This document shows positions 1 through 10,182 of a stretch of 64,000 nt of DNA, in pieces (within the stretch, counting starts at the first letter, position 1; each line of letters begins with the position of its first letter). Below the pieces are notes generated by a model that did no database searches, was not told the DNA's origin, and saw nothing but the letters and a program-made list of their open reading frames with translations. Source of the DNA: Patellaria atrata CBS 101060 (taxonomy: Eukaryota; Ascomycota; Dothideomycetes; Patellariales; Patellariaceae); contig MU006089.1 in the NCBI GenBank assembly GCA_010093705.1, positions 2,467,561 to 2,531,560 on the forward strand, read 5' to 3'. The translations under genes were made by a program, and so were the position numbers.

Positions 1-175
1 CATGCTGCAATTTCAAAAGGGCTTCCCCCGTACCAATCAATCAATCAATTTAGATTCTCCTTATTCTGGTGGGGTTCCTATTCATATCGAAATTGACGTT
101 CTACTTCGTCCCTGTCATGTTTCGCTCGCTTCCTGTAGAAGATGTCAGTGAACATGTTAATATTACTAGTCCAGA

Positions 176-1690
176 TTAGACACAAAATGTTGTCCATATG
201 TCAATACCAAACAAGCTCAGTACTCCGACAACCCTGTAAAAATACATCGTTTCATAAGAGGAAATTGGGTTTGGAAATAGAGAAGATACGTACTTTTCGT
301 CTCCCAGGAGATCATATGCTCCCTGTACAATTTTAAACCTCTCTGTTGCCCCATCAATGTCATCCTGATTTTTATCGGGATGGTGTTCAATCGCAAGTCT
401 CTTGTACGCGCTCCTGATATCTGCCATGGAAGCGTTCCTCCGTACCTGTAGTACGGCATATGGGTCGTTGCGGATTGCCTGTAGACGCACCGTACGTGGA
501 TCTAATTGTGGAGGTGCAGGAGAAGGATATGGCGCTGATTCTCTAGCGGCAGCCTTCTTGTTTCTTCTCTGGTGTTCGCGTTCCGAATTCTGCTTCTTGC
601 AGTTTGGTTCCTCATCGCAGTTTTTCCTCTTTCTGCCATTGCCCCCAGCACTCTGTTGTTGTTGTTGTTTCTGCTGTTGCTGTTTGCACTCTTGCTCGGT
701 ACGGGACGTATTGGGGTTTGTATGGTGCGTACGAGACGAATCTTGGTGCTTAGGGGAAGTGCGCTCCTTGTATGCATCGTTTTCCGTTTTCGGTTTCTTT
801 CGTGGTTCTTCTTCCGTTCCACGCTTGTTGCATGCTTCTTCCCAATCACGCTTCTTCCGTGCTTGATCTTCCATGTCACTTTTCTTCTTTGCCTCTCTTT
901 CCTTTTCGCGCCGCTTTCGGTCTTGATTTCCTAGTTCCTGATAGAACTCTGTGAGATTCATGTAGCGCCGGGCCGAGACAAACCTCGCAGATTCGTTAGT
1001 GGTGGGGTTAGGGATGTGATCTTTGGTTCCCTCGTGTTCGTCGACCGGGGACTCACTAGCTTTGGAACGATCAGTATTTGGGGACTGAAGGCACTCAGAG
1101 GATGGAACGTCCCCAGGCCGCTCCTTTGTACGCTGAGGCTCCGGTGGTACCTGGCTGTCGGGCGGAGTACTTGCAGTGTTTGGCGGCGACGAACCTGGAT
1201 ATGACCATGGGTTACACCCACTCAGTGGAGGCCATATCCGAAAATTTGCTCCACCTGGTGTGAATAATGGCGTAGCGAGCGCTCTCCTCCGTGGTCTGTG
1301 GAACATGGCTTCCCACACATCTGGGATATACGGCATAGGAATATGGAATGCAACAGGAACACGAGGCGCGCGGAAGCGGATCTCCACGACACCTAATGTC
1401 ATAGATCTGACTATTCCGAGGATTCGGAAATGTTCGTCCAGGGTGACGAATGCGGTTCCATCGCACAATCCTTGGTACACCTCGATAATTCGCTCGAAAC
1501 CAGCATGATATTCGGGACCGTACCCGTCCAAGAGATACGGGAGTAAGCATGTATGTAGATCAGCGGCGAGATTTGGCACGTTGTTCTGAGCTACTCGGAA
1601 AAGAATCGGGCACTCAGACCGAAGATGGAGTTCTTCAGTAGCTATGCACATAGGGCATACCTCGAGCAATTGGTGGAGCGGGAGACTCAT
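176..1690 (-). CDS. J-domain (DnaJ-like) protein
   Basis: The C-terminal quarter is a J domain: a DPYAVL start, a helix II ending in HHPDKN (the HPD that stimulates Hsp70 ATPase) and the closing YDLLGDE. Upstream lies a charged, low-complexity Lys/Arg/Glu segment and a poly-Gln tract (CAG/CAA run seen near 650-690), and a roughly 200-residue N-terminal half that I do not recognise. I chose the ATG at 1688-1690; an in-frame TTG lies further upstream and is unlikely to be used. A good intron, GTACGT...TTTACAG, spans 234-293; spliced, the protein is 484 residues and ends in a short hydrophobic tail. That intron is 60 nt with no in-frame stop, so the unspliced form also reads through (504 residues). 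The role is inferred: an Hsp70 co-chaperone of unknown client. The family is certain, the function is not. Confidence 0.8.
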   Translation of the reverse strand: MSLPLHQLLEVCPMCIATEELHLRSECPILFRVAQNNVPNLAADLHTCLLPYLLDGYGPEYHAGFERIIEVYQGLCDGTAFVTLDEHFRILGIVRSMTLGVVEIRFRAPRVPVAFHIPMPYIPDVWEAMFHRPRRRALATPLFTPGGANFRIWPPLSGCNPWSYPGSSPPNTASTPPDSQVPPEPQRTKERPGDVPSSECLQSPNTDRSKASESPVDEHEGTKDHIPNPTTNESARFVSARRYMNLTEFYQELGNQDRKRREKEREAKKKSDMEDQARKKRDWEEACNKRGTEEEPRKKPKTENDAYKERTSPKHQDSSRTHHTNPNTSRTEQECKQQQQKQQQQQSAGGNGRKRKNCDEEPNCKKQNSEREHQRRNKKAAARESAPYPSPAPPQLDPRTVRLQAIRNDPYAVLQVRRNASMADIRSAYKRLAIEHHPDKNQDDIDGATERFKIVQGAYDLLGDEKYVSSLFPNPISSYETMYFYRVVGVLSLFGIDIWTTFCV

Positions 1691-2521
1691 AATAATGCTG
1701 TGTATAAGAGATGTCAAGGTTTTGGTGGTAGTATGATGATGTTTTGCTGATAGTACGACGCGGTTTTGCTGATAGTACGACGAGGTTTTGATGATGATAT
1801 GGAGACGATTTGATTTAAAAGAAAAGTGTTGTCAAAAATCGAGAGTTGGCGGAGGGAGAAGTGTCAGGTTGGTTGAAGGTCGAGATCAGATATTATAAGG
1901 TAGGATATTTCAGCGCGGAGGGGGCAAAGTGCGTGCTCACGTGGTTTGCTTATGCAAAATATCGAGGTAAATATTGAGGTTAAGGTAGCATCGGGGTACC
2001 TTAAGTTAAGGTGAGGTAGGTTAGTTGATGCGTCTTGCTTCGTCGTGACTACCAAATAAGGAAATTCCGGTTAAGGAAATGATCTCTTGGACCACAAGGA
2101 ATCAATGAATGCCTTATGACTTCTCAGCTCGTGTCTTTTTTTCACAAACTTGAATAAGAGAAATACCAACCCGACCTGATTACGAAACCTGTAAGTAACG
2201 CGGTTGTGTCTTCACAGGCGCTATCCATGGATAGAGTGTGAATATTGCAAAATGTCAAAACTTACCAAACAAATGCTCCATTGTTCCCGTACTACTCCCG
2301 ACGTGATATTTATTTTGCCTACTTCTTGCAAAACTCAAGGTTCCCACCTCCGCCCAACGCGTGCTAAAGAACATATATCACGTACCTCATCTGAACACAT
2401 CTTCTTAAACGGGTACTTTATCGCAGAACCATTGCTTTCTCCTCGGCCACTATCTACTTCCATACACATATCACACTTCTCCTACTACTGTGTCGACTTC
2501 TTCTGGAGACCACCAAACAAA
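1691..2521. other. Intergenic region between divergent genes (J-domain and repeat protein)
   Basis: Shared upstream region of two divergent genes. Near 1738-1795 a short sequence reading ttttgctgatagtacgacg occurs twice and a third, degraded copy follows. No convincing coding frame was seen. The plus-strand open frame crossing 2204 lacks an ATG at its head and only becomes meaningful from 2522. Confidence 0.5.
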
Positions 2522-3465
2522 ATGGCGGAGCCTCGTAGTAACGACGAACATCATCACATGGACCGTACCGAACAGGACAAGGCGGGTCTCCTGGTCGATA
2601 TCCCTCTCAACGAACCCCCATCCCCTCCTATTGAACCTTCACACACCGTACCAGATACGGATAGTGACTGGATCATAGTAAGGTCGGAAGACGAGTGTGA
2701 GGTACGTATATCTTATATCTCTATTTCCACGAAAAATTCATAAGACCTGAAGCCACAAATCGCTAATTCATACAGGATTCCGGAGGCCGATCTCCTCGAT
2801 ACAAAGTCCCACGGGCGGTCGAGAACATATTCCAGACCGCTCAACTAATGCGTGAAAATGTGCAGGAGCGGTACGCAAATGTAAAACGCTCTAGTGACGA
2901 TTCCGCGGTCGGCCGTGGGTATCAGCTTGCCAGCGAGTATGTACAGGAGAGGTACCCAAACGTACAAAGCTCTATGAATGATTCCGCAGTCGGTCGTGGA
3001 TACCAGCTTGCCAGCGAGTACGTACGGGAGAGGTACGCAAATATACAAAGCTCTATCAACGATTCCGCGGTTGGCGGTGGATACCAGGTTGCAAGCGAAT
3101 ATGTACCACGATATGTACGGGCTGTCGTGACATCTGTACGGGTTGATACAGTTGGTACGATCGATAGAGTGATAGAGGCCGCAAAAGAGGCGTTTAAGAG
3201 TTTGCGTGGAAGATATGACTTACTGTACGAAACGAGGAACAAGAAGCGCCTCCCCGCGGGTAGGCCACGACGATTGACGGGCTCGAGTATACACAGCTCG
3301 GCGATTATGGAAGAGGTTAAAGAGAATCATTGGAGTGTTGGAAATGAAGGAACTGTGGAAGCATCTGTACGAGCTGCTGTAAATATAGTCGAGGGCCAGG
3401 AGCACGGTTGGGTTGAAGTTTCGGACGAGCGTACAGAGGATTGGGTATTGCAAGACACCACCTAG
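2522..3465 (+). CDS. Unknown protein with three tandem 27-residue repeats
   Basis: Two exons: 2522-2701 and 2776-3465, joined by an intron GTACGT...ATACAG at 2702-2775. The model gives 289 residues. The N-terminal 60 residues are acidic and Pro/Ser-rich. Exon 2 carries three consecutive 27-residue repeats (bases 2854-2934, 2935-3015 and 3016-3096), each with the pattern E-x-V-x-E-R-Y-x-N followed by DSAVG-x-GYQ-x-AS, then a truncated fourth start. After the repeats comes an amphipathic, basic segment and an acidic C-terminus. No signal peptide or obvious membrane segment is seen. I do not recognise the family. The repeats are in frame and differ mainly by point changes, which argues that the reading frame is kept. 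Function unknown. Confidence 0.65.
2854..3096 (+). repeat. Three in-frame 81-bp tandem repeats inside the 2522-3465 gene
   Basis: Units at 2854-2934, 2935-3015 and 3016-3096 align without gaps; each ends in a GRGYQLAS-like or GGGYQVAS-like block. The period of 81 bp is a multiple of three, so unit number can change without breaking the frame. Confidence 0.85.
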
Positions 3466-4449
3466 CTCAACAATTAGCATGGTACATCTCGCTTTATGTA
3501 GAGCCCAACACCTGACTCAAGTAGGATAGAACAAGAAGACTCGGCTTACCAATGAAGATTCCCTGATCCGCATATTTCTGACTCACTTTACCATTATAAT
3601 CGAAAGGACTGGTTTCTATGAACCAGTAAGTTATGGATATGGAGACAATCCGGAAATTTTCACAATGTCAGTATCAAGGCATAATAGTTATAGCAGACAA
3701 TGACATAAAAGGAGATGATACAGTGGTGAAACTAGGAATAGATGACTTCTAATTGAATATAACGAGAAAGTGAGGGGGAATGAAGGACTGGTTCTCCCAA
3801 TGTACGGTAATTGAGTATCTTTTGTTTAAAATGTTAAAGATGAAATCACCACTAAATGAGTCAAATCACTCACCTGTACGTTCCTAGTCCAAGGTCCTAG
3901 TAACGATTATTGACCCACACTCATCGGGTGCCACGGTAAAAATGAGTTGATATATCCCCCTGATAATCCTAGCACTTCAGGCACATTGTATGAATTTTCA
4001 ATTGAGATGCCCTACTCCTTTATACATACCTACTGTACTGTAGCAAGGACATTCACTTGCACCAACCGTGAGATTACACCGAATCTAAGTAGATGTCAGA
4101 CCAGCATCGGTACAGCATGTGTATAGCAGTCAAGAAGTGATGAACATAACAAAGGAAACGAAACCACTACGCTGTGTAAAAAGATGGGAGTAATTGTTCA
4201 AATGCTGATATGTGTAACCCAGTAAGAGGAGGAAACCGACGAGACATATAAGGACGCCCCCAATGTACAGGATGCATACGTAAATAAATAGCTGACCGTG
4301 CAAATTGAAACAAGAAGAGAGATGGGATCATGACGGGGTTAAGGCAGCGTGCACACAAATGAAAATACAAAATTCTGCTCCAAATATATAGCTATGTGTT
4401 CGCATAGCTATAGCGAAAGTGAGTCCATTGTTACAATCTGTTCTAGATA
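3466..4449. other. Intergenic, convergent 3' regions
   Basis: AT-rich spacer between the 3' ends of the repeat protein and Lunapark. No coding frame with recognisable protein, no RNA gene and no clear mobile element was seen. A TACTGTACTGTA stretch near 4030 is one of the dispersed motifs noted elsewhere. Confidence 0.4.
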
Positions 4450-5740
4450 TCACTTCTTCCTTCGCCTTGCTTTACTCCTAGTCGACATCGCAGGGGTGCT
4501 TTCCGCTTTAATACTGAGCGCTTCGTCGCTCAACTCAGGAGTATCGCGCTCGGCCTCCACGCCATCATCCTGCCCACTACTCTCATCACTATCTAGAACT
4601 CGATTGGCCTCGCTTATTTCCTTGGATTCTACTCCGGAGACCCCCTGTTGACTTTGTGCTTCGGCAGCGATTTGCTGTACCAGCTTTTTCGCTTCGTTCT
4701 CCCGTCCATTCCACGCCTTACACTCACCACATCTCCAACGACCGACGTCTTCTAAAGTTTTCGTCCCTGGAGGTGCTTGGCCATTGACAAGCCTACACTT
4801 TGAACATATCAGAGCAATTCGGTTTTTGGCTTGTGTTTCGTCTTCGCCCATAAGGGCGTCCATCAAACGGTCATACCATGTCGGTTGACCGTACGACGGC
4901 CCAGAGATATACTCTGCGTTTGAAAATGCGTTTGGAGCAAATTCTTCTGTTGGTGGGATAATTTGGTCCACAGGCCCCTTCTGACCAAGGTTGCTAATGG
5001 CTGGACTGGTTGGTCGAGACAGTCCCTGCTGTGTTAGATTCGGGAAATGACTAGGTACCTCGGGTAGTTGATGTGGAGAGGCCCGAGGAATGTTAGCTGT
5101 AGGTGGTGGTGCAATATTCGTTCTTCCCGGCTGAGGTCCATTTCTCTGTTGCCCATCTGGGGACTTCTGTTGCTCAATCTTTGGTGGAGACTCAGTTTGC
5201 GGTGTTGACTTTTGTGAACCATACTTGTCTAGCAACTGTTGGGTAGAATTGTACTTTGTTGCCGCTTTCAGCCTCTCTATGGTCGCATCTTGCTCTTTAT
5301 GCAGCCGGTTTAGTGATGCCTGGGTATTTGTGATTCGATAGTTGTAGTAGGCGGTTAGAGCTTGTCTAACCCCATATATTCTTTGAGAGTGAATGTTAGT
5401 GAGTATTGAAATAAGTTGTAATTATCGACCTTACACAAGTGGACCTCCAGCTACTCCAGTATATTCGGTGGGACCCCAGTTACGCCATCCAATGACAACT
5501 GTAAGAATTGTCGTAGCCAGAATCCACGCAAAAATCGTATACAGTGTCCACATCACCTTCAGCTTCCTCGATCTTTGTCGAAGCGCGTCATTTCGCGCGG
5601 TTGCCTTGCTTATCCTAACTGCTAGATTCGATAACGTCTTCTCAAATGCTGCTGCGTCTTCTCCGCCCTGTTACGTTTAGCACATAGTAAAGGTGAGGGC
5701 TACGGCATCGACATACCTTCCAGGGCCAAAAGGAGACCAT
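4450..5740 (-). CDS. lnp1: Lunapark family ER junction protein
   Basis: Three exons on the minus strand: 5717-5740, 5435-5667 and 4450-5380, with introns of 49 and 54 nt. The model gives 395 residues. It begins MVSFWPWKGGED, the usual Lunapark start, followed by a short cytosolic helix, two adjacent hydrophobic segments (around residues 45-85) separated by a Gly/Pro loop, a coiled coil, a long Pro/Gln-rich linker and the C-terminal zinc ribbon. The ribbon has CSKC and, 20-odd residues later, CGEC, and contains the family hallmark WYDRLMDALMGEDE plus LVNGQAPPG. Lunapark sits at three-way junctions of the tubular endoplasmic reticulum and stabilises them against atlastin/Sey1 fusion. The length and domain order are normal. 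The first exon codes for only eight residues. Confidence 0.93.
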
Positions 5741-6023
5741 TATTGAGGGACTATTATCGTATAATGATCATCTTTTATGAGTGAGTGGAAGAAGAAGTGT
5801 CAAAATATGCGAGCTTGGCTCAAAGTAAAGCTTCTCTACGTCAATGGATGCGACAGGCAAGCTGTTGATCGGCGTTTGGCAAGGGCCGAAACGTTTTTAT
5901 CACTTAGTCTACACGTGAACAGAAAGTTTCCCATCCCAACGCTTTGTTCATCAATTTATCTTGCAATAAAATTCAGCAGCAGCATTCTAAGGCGCAATCA
6001 TACAAACCTTCACAATCCATCAG

Positions 6024-6494
6024 ATGACTCTTGTATCTTTCCGATCCGTCCCAGAGGCCATTAGAGCCTACCGAAATCTTCTGCGTTCGACGCGAATTGC
6101 ATTTCAAGGTACTACTATACATCATTGCTTTCCGCGATCCAACAAGCTCTAATCAAGACATCCTAAAGGGGATAATCGCATGATCATGGGCGCTCGAGCA
6201 GAAGCAAGGAATAAATTCCGCGAAAACGCTAAACTAAAGGAGTTCAGCAAGGAAGCTGAAGAAGAGATAGCACTTGCGCAGGCAGTGGCCACAATTTTAA
6301 AGCAGAACGTCGTACAAGGGAAGGCGAAGGATGGAAGTAATCATTATGGTATGTTGCACTATATCTAGCATCTGGATAGAGCTGATGGTGGTCAAGAACT
6401 ACGAATACACGAGCACACGGAGAGAGGGGATAATGAAACCGTCAAGCTAGCGGGCAAACGCAGAAGTAATCTATCGGGAACGGGTCCCACTTGA
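6024..6494 (+). CDS. mzm1: Mitochondrial LYR-motif protein Mzm1 (complex III assembly)
   Basis: Three exons: 6024-6108, 6169-6348 and 6397-6494, introns of 60 and 48 nt, giving 120 residues. The N-terminal part has AYRNLLRSTRIAFQGD, the LYR-family helix, then GARAEARNKFRENA and an ILKQNVVQG block, then a charged tail with LRIHEHTERGDNET. These features are those of Mzm1 (LYRM7), a matrix chaperone that stabilises the Rieske iron-sulphur protein before its insertion into the bc1 complex. The exon joints fall inside conserved blocks (Q|GD, HY|ELRIHEHTE), which supports the splicing. The first Met is about eight residues upstream of where most family members start, so it is slightly long. Confidence 0.92.
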
Positions 6495-6619
6495 AATTTT
6501 GATGTCCAAATGCTATCTGTGATATGAAAATGCTGACCCTAAACCGCTTGTTATATGCCATATTGCAACTGATCACAACGCCGGCCGATGCTAGTATTAT
6601 ACAAACAAATCAACCTAAA

Positions 6620-7759
6620 TCAGTTGCCTGCTAAGCTGGCATAATTCACGTCGTCCGCCCCTGGTGGTGGTGCGAGTGCGCCCATATTGTCAAGCTCGTC
6701 ATGAGCTGATGCTGCAGCAATCTGCGCAGGAGTGCCTGTAGCACCCCGACCACCTCTGGCTTTCCCTACGACCGCCCTTCCTTCTTTTGCGTGTACCATT
6801 CTTTGATCCAGTTCCATTGTATCTAGCGGTTTTGGTTTTCCCCATCTCACCCTCAGAGGGCACCCTTTAATTACTGCTTTCCCTTGGCAGGCCTCCGCGG
6901 CAGCTTCTGCTCCTTGACGGTTCATGTAGTTTAAGAACGCACAATGAGACCGATGAGAGCAGACAATAGATCGCAGAGCACCGAATTGCGAGAAGAAAGT
7001 GCGTAGTTCATGTTCGGGAAGATCATCCTCAACCCCAGTGACGAACAAGGACGTGACATTAGGATCGGCTGGGGGAAGGATGTCTTCAGGCGTTATAGGT
7101 ACTTGAGCAACACTTGGGAATCCACGCCCCCCGTTTCTTCCCCCACGAGCTCCGCGAGTGCCTGGCGGACCGCTGGGTCTGGAGTCTCGCGTCCGGATGG
7201 GGCCCGGAATATGCTTTGGGTCTTCATTTCCTTCCGGCGCTGGGAGTGCCTTCTGGCCTTCTGATCCCTCTGCATCGATCCGCCGTTGCTTCTTGTAATA
7301 CGGTTCACTGTTTGCTAGCCGTCGTAGTAGCTCTCTAGCCTTCTCGTCGGTCTTCTCGTATGCTTCGATAGCACCCCTACCCTCTTCAATCTCTTTCTCG
7401 TGCTCTTGTGCGTAATATTCTCTGTTGATGGTGCTTTGCGGTCCCGGGGCGACCATTTTGAGAGCGGCATCCCTAACAACAATGGGAAGACCGAAGGACA
7501 GATCCAGCATACAGCATTGACAGCAGTTCTTTAGCCTAGCGCATGTCAGGCAGATGTTGGTCCGCTTTTGTCTCGCAGTCCGATCTGCCTTCCATCGGAA
7601 CACAGTGAAAGGCCTGGTACAGATCTTGCACTCAGCTCCGTGATCTTCCTTTAGCATCTGAACGTAGGGATTATCGGGTAGGCATCTTTCGCAAACTGAT
7701 GGGAAGTCAGTAGTTTCCCAACCCGAACGGTTGAGGTCTTGTTTTATTTGTGGAGGCAT
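6620..7759 (-). CDS. slt11: Pre-mRNA-splicing factor Slt11/Ecm2 (RBM22-like)
   Basis: Single exon, 379 residues. The N-terminal 90 residues hold the Cys-rich region typical of Slt11: CERCLPDN, then CKIC, then CLTCARLKNCCQCC, which together bind zinc. A charged linker (residues 100-235) is followed by one RNA recognition motif (about 236-307) with RNP2-like LFVTGV and an RNP1-like HCAFLNYM, and a Gly/Ala-rich tail. Slt11/RBM22 binds U6 snRNA and contacts intron RNA in the active spliceosome, near Cwc2 and Prp19-complex proteins. Start is the first ATG, followed at once by the family's conserved DLNRSGWETTDFP. Length and order are ordinary. It acts in the nucleus. Confidence 0.94.
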   Translation of the reverse strand: MPPQIKQDLNRSGWETTDFPSVCERCLPDNPYVQMLKEDHGAECKICTRPFTVFRWKADRTARQKRTNICLTCARLKNCCQCCMLDLSFGLPIVVRDAALKMVAPGPQSTINREYYAQEHEKEIEEGRGAIEAYEKTDEKARELLRRLANSEPYYKKQRRIDAEGSEGQKALPAPEGNEDPKHIPGPIRTRDSRPSGPPGTRGARGGRNGGRGFPSVAQVPITPEDILPPADPNVTSLFVTGVEDDLPEHELRTFFSQFGALRSIVCSHRSHCAFLNYMNRQGAEAAAEACQGKAVIKGCPLRVRWGKPKPLDTMELDQRMVHAKEGRAVVGKARGGRGATGTPAQIAAASAHDELDNMGALAPPPGADDVNYASLAGN

Positions 7760-8933
7760 AATTTCGTCAGAGCAACGTCAAATGTCAGAGATGCTCGATT
7801 GAAAGTAGGCTCGGAGTGCGTAACCGAAGTTATTTTGTTGGTTTTATGAAAGTGATGTTGAGGTCCTAGATTATCAATCTAATATCAAATGACGGAGAGC
7901 TAGTCTTCGCCGCTTGCACGTGACAGAAATTTGGGCTTTCCGCGGTACATCAAGGGCACGGTGCACCAAGGCGCGCAAGGGCTTTTCTCGCTTCGCCGTT
8001 AGCGTGATGCGAGAACTTGGCATTGTCTATAAAATCTTCGCCCGTCCTCCAAATTTTCTTTTCTTCTTCAGTCGACTTTACGTGAGTAAAATTCCACCCC
8101 CCAACGTGCAAAATGCGAGCGCAATACTGATCAACGATGCCCTATAGTTCATAGAATCATTTCTATAGTAAACGTCCTCTACTGAGTTTCTTACCAGAGC
8201 CTCAGAATCCAACCTGGCTGATGATTTTCAACATCTGCACCCCAGAGTGATGCCTTTTACTTCTGCTTCGGCGGAAGTGGTGATGATCTCGACCCCGTTT
8301 CTGCTCTGGCTTCGGCCTGTAGGACTGGGTGGGTGTGGATGGATCTGACAGGCTTTTGGACCATGGTAATTTATTTTCTTGCTTGGACTCTTGAAAGGAA
8401 TTAAAAGAGGCGTGAAGGAAGGTTTCTATATAGACTTGAATCTCTATCGTTAACCAATTTTGCACATCGGTCCAACTGTCCCTGGAGCACTCGTGAAATC
8501 CATTGAAGTCCTTGCCTTGACAATCCTAATGAAGTAAACATGCCTTTTCACCGCTGCTCAATATCATCCGTACCAGCAACCAATCTTGCAGAGGAAAGAC
8601 TGCCCTGGATTGAGCCAGGATCACGGCCCCTTGCACGACCACATTTAAATTTTTTAAACCTGAAAGGCGTATCTGACGAAGAATTTGCGTATGGAGATAG
8701 CCGTTGTACTAAGACCGTTGTGGGTAAGCTTAAGGGGCCTGAGTTGATTTTTTGGTCGAACATGCTCCTCGGTCTCAACAGTCTCCGGCCAGAGCACAAC
8801 GTAAGTTACGCTACGCCTCCCTTTCGCCATACAACATACAATATTTATAATTTCCTGCTCTGTGTGCATTTGACTCTCTACTGTCCCTCCTATACCCTTG
8901 GTTCAACTCATAATCTTTTCGCTTTGACACACA
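7760..8933. other. Intergenic region between Slt11 and Erg6
   Basis: About 1.2 kb between divergent genes. A minus-strand open frame at 8202-8465 (87 codons) and two open frames around 8540-8870 have no recognisable protein and no splice support. The pyrimidine-rich stretch 8840-8930 just before 8934 looks like the Erg6 leader. Confidence 0.4.
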
Positions 8934-10182
8934 ATGGCTCCAATTGCGCTCGAGAAGGAGGACCACTCCCGCGATGCGAACTTCAACAAGGCCATGCATG
9001 GCAAGACCGCGACGAAAGAGGGCTACGGTGCGCTGTTGAGGAAGGATACTACGGCACAGAAAGCTGCAGTTGACGAGTACTTCAAGCATTGGGACAACAA
9101 GTCAGCAGAGATTGAGACAGAGGAGACGAGAGCAGTAAGTTTACCACTACCCCGGCTTCTAGCTACTAGCAGCATACTGACTGGTTTGAAACGCAGGCTC
9201 GGAGAGCGGAATATGCTACTCTCACCAGGCATTACTACAATCTCGCGACCGACTTCTACGAGATGGGCTGGGCGCAGTCCTTCCACTTCTGCCGTTTCGC
9301 CCACAACGAAGCTTTCAAACAGGCTCTTGCCCGCCATGAACACTACCTCGCCTACGTCATGGGTATCAAAGAAGACATGACCGTCCTAGACGTCGGCTGT
9401 GGTGTCGGTGGACCAGCTCGCGAGATCGCCAAGTTCACCGGCTGTAACATCGTTGGTCTGAACAACAACGACTATCAGATCGAGCGCGCAACTCGCTACG
9501 CGGAGAAGGAAGAGCTCTCTCATAAGCTCAAGTACACGAAGGGTGACTTCATGGTACATACATCCCTTCCCGAATCCTCCTGTATCAGACTCTAACTTCC
9601 ATCAAGCAAATGTCCTTCCCCGACAACACCTTCGATGCCGTCTACGCCATCGAAGCCACGGTCCATGCCCCCTCCCTCGAGGGGATCTACTCCCAAATCT
9701 TCCGCGTCCTCAAGCCCGGCGGCGTCTTCGGCGTCTACGAATGGCTCATGACCGACGCCTACGACAACAACAACGCGCACCACCGCGCCATCCGTCTCGC
9801 CATCGAGCAGGGCGACGGCATCTCCAACATGGAGAAAATCGACGTCGCCCTCGCCGCCATCAAGGCTGCCGGTTTTGAACTCGAGCTTAACGAGGACCTT
9901 GCGGATCGCCCTGATCCGAAGCCATGGTACTGGCCTTTGACCGGTGACTTCAGCTATATGGGCTCCGTTTGGGACTTCCCCACGATCTTAAGATTGACGA
10001 GGGTAGGCAGGGGTGCGGTGCACAGGTTCGTGGGCGCGCTTGAGATGGTAGGATTGGCGCCCAAGGGGACGCAGAAGACGGCGGACAGCTTGGCGGTTGC
10101 GGCTGATGCTTTGGTTGCCGGTGGTAAGGAGAAGCTGTTTACGCCGATGTATTTGATGGTTGCGAGGAAGCCTTTGAATTAG
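8934..10182 (+). CDS. erg6: Sterol 24-C-methyltransferase (ergosterol synthesis)
   Basis: Three exons: 8934-9134, 9197-9553 and 9607-10182, with introns of 62 and 53 nt; 377 residues. Erg6 transfers a methyl group from S-adenosylmethionine to C-24 of zymosterol, on lipid droplets and ER. The SAM-binding motif [19 protein letters not shown] is present, followed by [12 protein letters not shown], the post-I acidic region [22 protein letters not shown], and the C-terminal sterol methyltransferase domain. The aromatic sterol-binding region, usually YEYGWGxxFHF, here reads [11 protein letters not shown]. Length matches the yeast enzyme (383). Both introns interrupt conserved blocks and splice back in frame. 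Exon 3 is markedly GC-rich compared with the AT-rich DNA just downstream. Confidence 0.96.

Noticed and set aside
1691-1717. Upstream extension of the J-domain protein
   Set aside because: The longer frame begins with TTG; the first ATG is at 1688-1690.
8202-8465. Minus-strand 87-codon frame as a gene
   Set aside because: No family resemblance, no splice support, and low-complexity composition.
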